This document shows, in pieces, positions 59,074 through 64,000 of a stretch of DNA of 64,000 bases. This DNA is from an uncultured Latescibacterota bacterium. GTDB taxonomy: Bacteria > Latescibacterota > UBA2968. Under the pieces are notes generated by a model. The model did not search any database, was not told where the DNA came from, and was given only the letters and a program-made list of their open reading frames with translations. Made by a program: the position numbers and the translations under genes. The stretch spans positions 5,520,896 through 5,584,895 of the forward strand of contig OY282377.1 in assembly GCA_958295785.1 (NCBI GenBank). Direction: 5' to 3'. Within the stretch, counting starts at the first letter, position 1. Every line of letters begins with the position of its first letter.

Positions 59074-59823
59074 ATGAATAAGGATATCCAGACTCTTTTG
59101 GATGATTGGCCTTGTGAACCCGGTCAACTGTGTGTTCGCAAAATCACGGGGCAGGACGGTCGAAAAAAAATTCAACTCCGCATTGAAATGGGAATTTTGC
59201 AAATGGATGTTACCGGTCGCCCCGACGGCCAAAGTCCCCACGGCTATGAATCGCTCTTGCACTATTATCGAGCACAGGCGCGAAAAGCTGGCAGCAAAGA
59301 CTTCGCGCTCGATACGGAAATTTGCATGGCCCTGCAAATGGAAGCCCTTCAATATTACCATCGGCGCATCAGCTTTCTCGAAATGGGCGATTACCTCAAC
59401 GCAAAAAAGGACGCGGAAAGAAACCTCAAGCTCTTCGACTTTGTCAAAGAATACGCAGAGGATGAGGAAGACCGTCTGGCGTTTGAGCACTATCGGCCCT
59501 TTGTTATTGGGCATCGCGTGCGCGCTGAAGTTCTGATGCACCTCGAACGCGAATCCTACGACCTGGCCTTGTCAAAAATTGACTCGGGCATTGAGGAACT
59601 CCAATCTTTCTTTGAGGAATTTGATCGGCACGACCTCATTGAGGAAAGTGAAGAAATCGCCTTTCTCCAAGAGTGGGCAGACGAGATTCGCCGCGACCGC
59701 CCCAAATCCCCGTCCCAGGATTTGCACGATCAGATCCGCGAAGCCGTGGGCCACGAAGACTTCGAGCGCGCCGCAGAGTTGCGCGATCAACTCCTCTCCC
59801 TCCAGGGCAAAACCGAAATTTAA
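59074..59823 (+). CDS. UVR-motif protein with helical N-terminal region
   Basis: A 249-residue protein. The N-terminal 60 residues read like a small beta domain (GQLCVRKITG, KIQLRIEMGILQMDVTGRPDG). The middle is helical, TPR-like (ALQYYHRRISFLEMGDYLNA, VRAEVLMHLERESYDLAL). The last 35 residues form a UvrB/UvrC motif (LHDQIREAVGHEDFERAAELRDQLLSL). UVR motifs mediate protein-protein contacts in UvrB/UvrC and in McsA-like regulators. There are no Cys clusters as in McsA. Function unknown; cytoplasmic. GGAGG precedes the ATG. Confidence 0.75.
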   Translation: MNKDIQTLLDDWPCEPGQLCVRKITGQDGRKKIQLRIEMGILQMDVTGRPDGQSPHGYESLLHYYRAQARKAGSKDFALDTEICMALQMEALQYYHRRISFLEMGDYLNAKKDAERNLKLFDFVKEYAEDEEDRLAFEHYRPFVIGHRVRAEVLMHLERESYDLALSKIDSGIEELQSFFEEFDRHDLIEESEEIAFLQEWADEIRRDRPKSPSQDLHDQIREAVGHEDFERAAELRDQLLSLQGKTEI

Positions 59824-59865
59824 TCGACCATGCGAGTTCCGGCCTGTCTCAACCCGATTGACAAT

Positions 59866-59921
59866 AAAAAAAAAGTGGGCGAACTGTTGAAACGCGCAAA
59901 ACCCCCAAAACAGTTCGCCCA
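59866..59921 (-). terminator. Intrinsic terminator for the minus-strand toxin-antitoxin operon
   Basis: A perfect 13-bp inverted repeat, TGGGCGAACTGTT (59876-59888) with AACAGTTCGCCCA (59909-59921). On the minus strand the hairpin is followed by a run of T (A run 59866-59874 on plus). It could also stop the plus-strand UVR gene less efficiently. Confidence 0.85.
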
Positions 59922-60008
59922 TTGGTTAATGTCTGGCGTCTTACAGAAAAAAATGGATACGATAAGGATGAGCCGGTTGAGAAATATGAATTTCACTTTC
60001 TCAACATC

Positions 60009-60458
60009 CTATTCTTCTGCAAGACGCAGAGCTTCTTCCTTCAAAGCAGTGCTGATATAGAATCCGGTATCATCCAAATTTTGAAGAACAGGCTCGATAG
60101 CGGATAGGATTTCTTTTTTTTTAGCGAGAATCAAAATACCGACTGTGCCAATCACTCTGAGTCCCATATTTATACCCACACTGCGTGCCTGTCGGTCATC
60201 CAAGATAATTCGGCACTTCTGCTCTTGGGCCAAGGCAATGGCCTCTGCTTCTCCATCATCAATCATCATTTTTCATGCGACAACCAGCGTTTGGTCAGAA
60301 AATTTCTCTACCCTTAACCACGGTAGGGAGATTCCAAATTCTCGTGCCACAGCGGGGGGTATGAAGACATGCTCAAAAAGGGCTGGCAGAATCTCGAGAT
60401 GGCCGATTCGTTCAAGAGCAATTAAACTTGTGCTGTCTGTTACGATGTGCTCGCTCAC
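60009..60458 (-). pseudogene. PIN-like (DUF3368) toxin gene with an in-frame TGA
   Basis: The first part is a 61-codon frame reading IVTDSTSLIALERIGHLEILP and VFIPPAVAREF, the N-terminus of a DUF3368/PIN-type ribonuclease toxin with its first Asp. A TGA stands at 60273-60275. The same frame continues one codon later with MMIDDGEAEAIALAQEQ, CRIILDDRQARSVGINMG and a normal C-terminus to 60009. Both parts together equal a full-length toxin, so a single substitution (for example TTA or CGA to TGA) explains the break. The ATG overlaps the stop of the antitoxin gene (ATGA), as in an intact pair. Confidence 0.88.
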
Positions 60459-60679
60459 TGGCTGATCTCCTGCCGCAACTCATCAGGAGAATAATCAAAG
60501 ATAGGAACGCGATGGTGCCCGAGAATCTCCATGAAGGCGCGTTTGGAATGTCCAGCGATTTTTGCTGCCTGACCAAGCGACACTTTGCCAACTTCATAGA
60601 GTTTGATAGCAAGGAAAACTTTTGCCTCATTTCCAGAAAGACTGGCGGGAAGTTCGACTTTCAAGTTAGCTGCGCCCAT
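60455..60679 (-). CDS. UPF0175-type antitoxin
   Basis: A 74-residue protein reading VELPASLSGNEAKVFLAIKL, YEVGKVSLGQAAKIAGHSKR and AFMEILGHHRVP, the usual UPF0175 sequence with a short helix-turn-helix. ATG 60679 follows AAGGA. It pairs with the DUF3368 toxin gene, which it overlaps by 4 bases. The antitoxin is intact while the toxin has a nonsense codon. Confidence 0.9.
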   Translation of the reverse strand: MGAANLKVELPASLSGNEAKVFLAIKLYEVGKVSLGQAAKIAGHSKRAFMEILGHHRVPIFDYSPDELRQEISQ

Positions 60680-60832
60680 AAAAAATATCCTTAGTTTTAG
60701 GGTCATATCCATTGCTGTCAAAATATAAGAGGCCATGACTGAAAATCAAGAACCAATGCTCCTGATCTCACCATCGGCAACGAAATCGTCTAATGTCAAC
60801 ACGACCTAACCGTCTAAAAGCGTATTGTATGA

Positions 60833-61172
60833 ATGCACATCATCTCACGCAAAGCCCTCCGGGTGTTTTGGGCACAACATCCCGACAGTCAGGAGCCGTT
60901 GAGTCGCTGGTTCAAGATCATGCGACAGACTCAATTTCGCAGTTTTGTAGCATTGCGCCGCCTTGTATCTTTGGGCGAGCACGGGGGCATCGCCCCTACG
61001 TTTCTATCCTCGCATCTTTCCTTCGGCTGACAAAGTCGGAGAATTTGTCGTGTTCAATATCGCCGGTAATAAGTACCGCTTGATTGCCTCGATTCACTTC
61101 AATCGGGGCAAAGTATATATTCGCCATGTGCTTACGCACCAAGCCTATGACCGTGGAGTATGGACCGCATGA
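60833..61172 (+). pseudogene. higB: HigB-type (HigB_toxin) gene interrupted by a family A repeat
   Basis: The first part reads MHIISRKALRVFWAQHPDSQ then EPLSRWFKIM and QFRSFVALRR. The second part, in another frame, reads FPSADKVGEFVVFNIAGNKY, RLIASIHFNRGKVYIRHVLT and HQAYDRGVW. Joined, they make a normal HigB mRNA interferase of about 95 residues. About 52-55 bases that are a family A repeat stand between (60962-61016). The stop overlaps the higA start (ATGA), so the operon layout is otherwise kept. Confidence 0.9.
60962..61016. mobile_element. Family A repeat copy inserted in higB
   Basis: GGGCGAGCACGGGGGCATCGCC followed by CCTACGTTTCTATCCTCGCATC, reversed relative to the batA-batB copies. 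Because flanking sequence on each side encodes adjacent parts of one protein, this copy arrived by insertion, and its borders approximate the unit (about 52-55 bp). The same full unit occurs at 14670-14716 and, reversed, at 2311-2353. Confidence 0.85.
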
Positions 61173-61567
61173 GCATTATGACCCCACAACTTCAGCAATC
61201 ATGGACGCAAGTGAGTGCCCTACTCGAGATAGGGAATGAGCGTGAATACGATTCGGCACTGGAACGCCTCAACAGCCTCATCGATGAAGTGGGCACGGAT
61301 GAGCGGCATCCGCTTTATTCTTTTTTCGATACGCTGGGCACTGTTGTCCATGCGTGGGAGGAACAACACCATCCCATGCCCCAGTTGGACGGTGTGGATT
61401 CACTGCGCTTTCTCTTGGATGAGCATGAATTGACCCAGTCGGATTTGCCCGAGGTGGGGACGCCAGAGATGATTGCAGAAATTTTGTGTAGAAAGCGGGA
61501 ACTGAACGCCCGGCAGATACGCGCTTTGTCCAAACGCTTTGGCGTTTCACCCTCTGTATTCGTATAG
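61169..61567 (+). CDS. higA: HigA-type antitoxin (COG5499-like)
   Basis: A 132-residue protein. The N-terminal helical region (EREYDSALERLNSLIDEVG, HPLYSFFDTLGTVVHAWEE) is followed by a helix-turn-helix in the second half (LRFLLDEHELTQSDLPEVG, RKRELNARQIRALSKRFGVS). This is the long HigA type that pairs with the HigB_toxin family. ATG 61169 overlaps the higB stop. The antitoxin is intact and its partner is broken. Confidence 0.88.
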   Translation: MSIMTPQLQQSWTQVSALLEIGNEREYDSALERLNSLIDEVGTDERHPLYSFFDTLGTVVHAWEEQHHPMPQLDGVDSLRFLLDEHELTQSDLPEVGTPEMIAEILCRKRELNARQIRALSKRFGVSPSVFV

Positions 61568-61700
61568 GGACAATCACCTGATCCAAGTCATATCGGACTG
61601 GTGTGTCGAGGAAGACCGCGGTCCGATTTCCAAAGCGCGGCTCGAACGCTTGCACAAATTCACGATTGCGTATGTCCATGCTTTGAGAGACTTTTTTGCT

Positions 61701-63002
61701 ATGCATGATCTAAAAAAAGAACGCGCCCCCGAGCGGGGCATCCTCGTCGGCCTCGCATTGCCCGGCGTCTCCCTTGGCGAAGCGCGAGACACCCTCGACG
61801 AACTCGGCCTGTTGGCTGACACGGCAGGGGTTGAGGTTGCCGCGCAAGTGCTTCAGGAACGCCAGCGCAGGGACCCCGCCTATCTCATCGGACGCGGCAA
61901 AGCCGAAGAACTCGTCCAGCAAGTTGCAGAACACCACGCAGAGGTCGTGATCTTTGACGAAGACCTCTCGCCAGCGCAAACCCGCAATCTCGAAACCCTG
62001 CTTGAAGTCAAAATCATCGACCGCAGCCGGCTCATCCTCGACATCTTTGCCAGTCGCGCCAAGACCCGAGAAGCGCAAACCCAAGTCGAGTTGGCCCAGC
62101 TCATCTATATGTTGCCCCGATTGACCCGTCAGTGGACGCATCTGTCGCGTCAGGCAGGCGGCACTGGGGGCACGGGCGGCGTGGGCACGCGCGGGCCGGG
62201 CGAAACGCAGCTCGAAGTGGATCGACGCACAACCCACCGCCGCATCATCGTCCTCAAACACGCCCTCGCCCGCATTGCCAAACAGCGCGAAATTGCCCGC
62301 AAACAACGCGCCGACCTCTTTCGCGCCGCACTCGTCGGCTATACCAACGCGGGCAAATCCACCTTGATGCGCGCCCTTTCCGGCGCCGATGTCTTCATCG
62401 AAAATCGCCTCTTTGCCACCTTGGATTCCACCACGCGGCGCGTCTCCCTCGGCTACAACCGCGATATGCTCCTCTCCGACACGGTCGGATTTATCAAAAA
62501 GCTCCCCCACCACTTGGTCGCTTCGTTTCACAGCACGCTTGAAGAAGCTATCGGCGCAGATCTCATGCTCCACATCGTAGATGCCAGCCATCCCTCCTGC
62601 GAAGAACACATGTCCACGGTTGTCGCCGTGCTCGGCGAACTCAACGTAGCGGACCGGCCGACCATGATGGTGTTCAACAAAAGCGATTTGCTGCGCGATC
62701 CCGCCAGACGCGCACACCTCGCAACGACCTATCCAGACGCGATCTGGATTTCCGCTGAAACGGGCGATGGCCTCGACGACCTGCGCTGGGCCATCTACAA
62801 CCACCTCGAGGGCGACCGCCTAACCCTCCAAGTTCAAATCCCGCAACGCGAGGGCAAACTCCTGTCCGAACTCTACCGCATTGGCGAAATTTTGCACATG
62901 GACTACAAGGGCAACGATGTCTTCATGGAGGTCAAACTCAGCCAACACAATGCCCGACGTCTCTTGCCCCAGGGGCGATATCAATCCTCTGTCTCAAAAT
63001 AA
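61701..63002 (+). CDS. hflX: Ribosome-associated GTPase HflX
   Basis: A 433-residue protein. The N-terminal HflX domain (ELGLLADTAGVEVAAQVLQ, DPAYLIGRGKAEEL, VVIFDEDLSPAQTRNLE, IIDRSRLILDIF, MLPRLTRQW) is followed by the Gly-rich GGTGGVGTRGPGETQLE. The G domain has G1 GYTNAGKST, G2/G3 FATLDSTTRR and DTVGFIKKLPH, G4 FNKSD and G5 SAETG. HflX splits stalled ribosomes after heat stress. I start at ATG 61701; the frame extends upstream to 61539 inside higA but that part is not family-like. No clear ribosome-binding site is seen. Confidence 0.93.
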   Translation: MHDLKKERAPERGILVGLALPGVSLGEARDTLDELGLLADTAGVEVAAQVLQERQRRDPAYLIGRGKAEELVQQVAEHHAEVVIFDEDLSPAQTRNLETLLEVKIIDRSRLILDIFASRAKTREAQTQVELAQLIYMLPRLTRQWTHLSRQAGGTGGTGGVGTRGPGETQLEVDRRTTHRRIIVLKHALARIAKQREIARKQRADLFRAALVGYTNAGKSTLMRALSGADVFIENRLFATLDSTTRRVSLGYNRDMLLSDTVGFIKKLPHHLVASFHSTLEEAIGADLMLHIVDASHPSCEEHMSTVVAVLGELNVADRPTMMVFNKSDLLRDPARRAHLATTYPDAIWISAETGDGLDDLRWAIYNHLEGDRLTLQVQIPQREGKLLSELYRIGEILHMDYKGNDVFMEVKLSQHNARRLLPQGRYQSSVSK

Positions 63003-63060
63003 AAAAACGCACGTCATAAACGCGCGTTTGATCTTTCAGCCCGCCCAACCTCATCCCGCT

Positions 63061-63846
63061 TTATTCCCCCGGCAGAAAATCGCGCGGATCGCATGCCCGT
63101 CCAGATTCAATGACTTCGTAGTGCATATAGGGCACACGGCTTTGCCTCGAACTGCCCACCAGCGCGATGTATTGCCCTTGCCGAACCCGCGTGCCTTCTT
63201 TGACCAGCAACACGCGATTGTTGCCATACCGAGTCGTATAAACCCCACCGTGATCGATAACCAACAGATGGCCCAACGCCGGATCGGCGCCTGTAAATTT
63301 CACCTGCCCATCGGCTGTGGCTCGCACGGGCGTTCCTTCGACCGCGGCGATATCGATTCCCGAATGGGGATTTTTGAATACGCCCTCCGCAGACTCAAAT
63401 CCGCGCATTATCCATCCCACCGCAGGCGATATGGGCCATATTGCGGGACGCCAATGCCCGTCTTGTCCGGCAGAAGGTCGTTTCAACAGCGTTGCGACCT
63501 CGGCAACTCGCGTTTCATAAGGGGCTGATGGCAAGCTGATGTGACTCGCCAATACAGAACGCAGTTGTTGCTCTCCGGCTTTCATGTGCGTCACCAGTTG
63601 TGCCAATTCATCCACGCGGGCAACGTCAGCACGCAGACGCGCATTGTCGTGTTCGCGAGTTTGTGCGGTGTGTTCCCAATATCTGGCTTTGAAAAAAAAA
63701 CCAAAGCCGGCAAAGACCATATACAGCGAAAAGACCAAGACAAAGCCCATCCCCCACAGCATGGGACAACTGAATTGAAACTTGAAGCTCTTTGAACCGT
63801 CGTCTGGAATGACCAGCACTGAAAACTTTTTGCGTCGCTTTGCCAA
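63061..63846 (-). CDS. M23 family peptidase, membrane-anchored
   Basis: A 261-residue protein. It begins AKRRKKFSVLVIPDDGSKS, a short strand motif common in such proteins, then one membrane helix (about 35-58) and a coiled coil (about 60-105). A C-terminal LytM/M23 domain has NPHSGIDIAAVEGTPVRAT (first His and Asp ligands), LVIDHGGVYTTRYGNN and VPYMHYEV (third His). It is expected to cut peptidoglycan cross-links or act as a regulator in the periplasm. The start is TTG 63846 with AGAGGG at the right distance; an upstream TTG at 63864 is less likely. Confidence 0.88.
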   Translation of the reverse strand: MAKRRKKFSVLVIPDDGSKSFKFQFSCPMLWGMGFVLVFSLYMVFAGFGFFFKARYWEHTAQTREHDNARLRADVARVDELAQLVTHMKAGEQQLRSVLASHISLPSAPYETRVAEVATLLKRPSAGQDGHWRPAIWPISPAVGWIMRGFESAEGVFKNPHSGIDIAAVEGTPVRATADGQVKFTGADPALGHLLVIDHGGVYTTRYGNNRVLLVKEGTRVRQGQYIALVGSSRQSRVPYMHYEVIESGRACDPRDFLPGE

Positions 63847-63867
63847 TTCAATTCCCTCTGCCAAAAG

Positions 63868-64000
63868 TCACCGGGCGTTTTTGAGCGTGTGATCAGCCGC
63901 GATGTGAAACAGATCGGGCAAACACAGCCCGGCAAATGCCCATAGAACCATTTTGAGATCGATCTGCTTCACATCGTCCACCGATAGATTCCATCCCAGG
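63868..64000 (-). CDS. C-terminal end of an unrecognised protein
   Basis: The minus frame is open from the window edge to the TGA at 63868-63870 and ends DDVKQIDLKMVLWAFAGLCL then PDLFHIAADHTLKNAR. It stops 21 bases before the M23 start, so the two are probably one operon. The family cannot be told from 44 residues. Confidence 0.5.
   Translation of the reverse strand, partial: LGWNLSVDDVKQIDLKMVLWAFAGLCLPDLFHIAADHTLKNAR

Noticed and set aside
60009-60458. In-frame TGA in the PIN-like toxin as a second selenocysteine codon
   Set aside because: DUF3368 proteins have no conserved Cys at that position and no SECIS-like stem follows; a nonsense mutation is simpler.
63003-63060. Terminator between hflX and the M23 gene
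   Set aside because: Only a short AAACGCGCGTTT palindrome without a clear T run on either strand.

Overview
This 64 kb window looks like chromosome from an uncultured Gram-negative bacterium of the Latescibacterota/Poribacteria type. This is an inference from gene content, not a marker-gene placement. The grounds are: an outer-membrane LptE-like lipoprotein; a BatA/B/C-type locus; scattered futalosine-pathway menaquinone genes (mqnD, mqnB, a UbiA of the MqnP type, UbiX, UbiD); three phytanoyl-CoA dioxygenase family genes; a surface protein and a pseudogene sharing a cohesin/dockerin-like DFDGDG...GF.DF module; and intergenic spaces packed with short palindromic repeats. I saw no rRNA, tRNA or CRISPR array.

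Layout. 1-4.4 kb: Bat aerotolerance-type operon (DUF4340 end, BatD-like, two VWA proteins, TPR protein). 4.7-8.4 kb: NHL-repeat protein, an overlapping RusA-like/REase-HEPN pair, then UbiA and UbiX. 8.8-14.5 kb: accessory region with an IS630 (bounded by TA), a structured RNA with its own terminator, a formylglycine-generating-enzyme-like pseudogene broken by a 115-bp element, an IS110 with a possible bridge RNA, and a glycine-rich membrane-anchored protein. 14.7-18.7 kb: LptE, DUF1844, Uma2, a DsbA-like protein and a group 2 sigma factor. 19.1-23.6 kb: a sulfur/redox locus (nitroreductase, DsrM/NarI-like cytochrome b, DsrK/HdrD-like iron-sulfur protein, cysteine-desulfurase-like protein, DsrC). 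23.6-28.8 kb: GarR-like dehydrogenase, a broken HigBA module cut from its promoter by an IS701-type element, and a dockerin/propeller protein with an Asp-rich tail. 28.8-34.6 kb: MqnD, MqnB, PhyH, heparinase II/III. 34.7-39.0 kb: nucleotidyltransferase pair, MFS transporter, a peroxiredoxin-like selenoprotein and an orphan N6-adenine methyltransferase. 39.4-47.4 kb: GT2/radical SAM/GT2 cassette, P1 peptidase, SSS symporter, two PhyH proteins. 47.6-54.9 kb: Rieske protein, UbiD, AcuI/YhdH reductase, IspH, Gfo/Idh/MocA. 55.1-64 kb: a methyltransferase-HNH fusion, TIM-barrel-like protein, Ldh-family oxidoreductase, UVR-motif protein, two more toxin-antitoxin modules with broken toxins, HflX and an M23 peptidase.

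How it fits together. IspH (isoprenoid precursors), MqnB/MqnD and the UbiA/UbiX/UbiD proteins are consistent with menaquinone synthesis. A DsrMK-like membrane pair would use menaquinol, with DsrC as sulfur carrier. The accessory regions show strong repeat and IS activity. Three toxin-antitoxin modules keep an intact antitoxin beside a toxin broken by frameshift, nonsense codon or repeat insertion. The most striking single gene is the Sec-containing peroxiredoxin-like protein at 36748-37320, whose in-frame TGA replaces the expected peroxidatic Cys and is followed by a bacterial-type SECIS hairpin.
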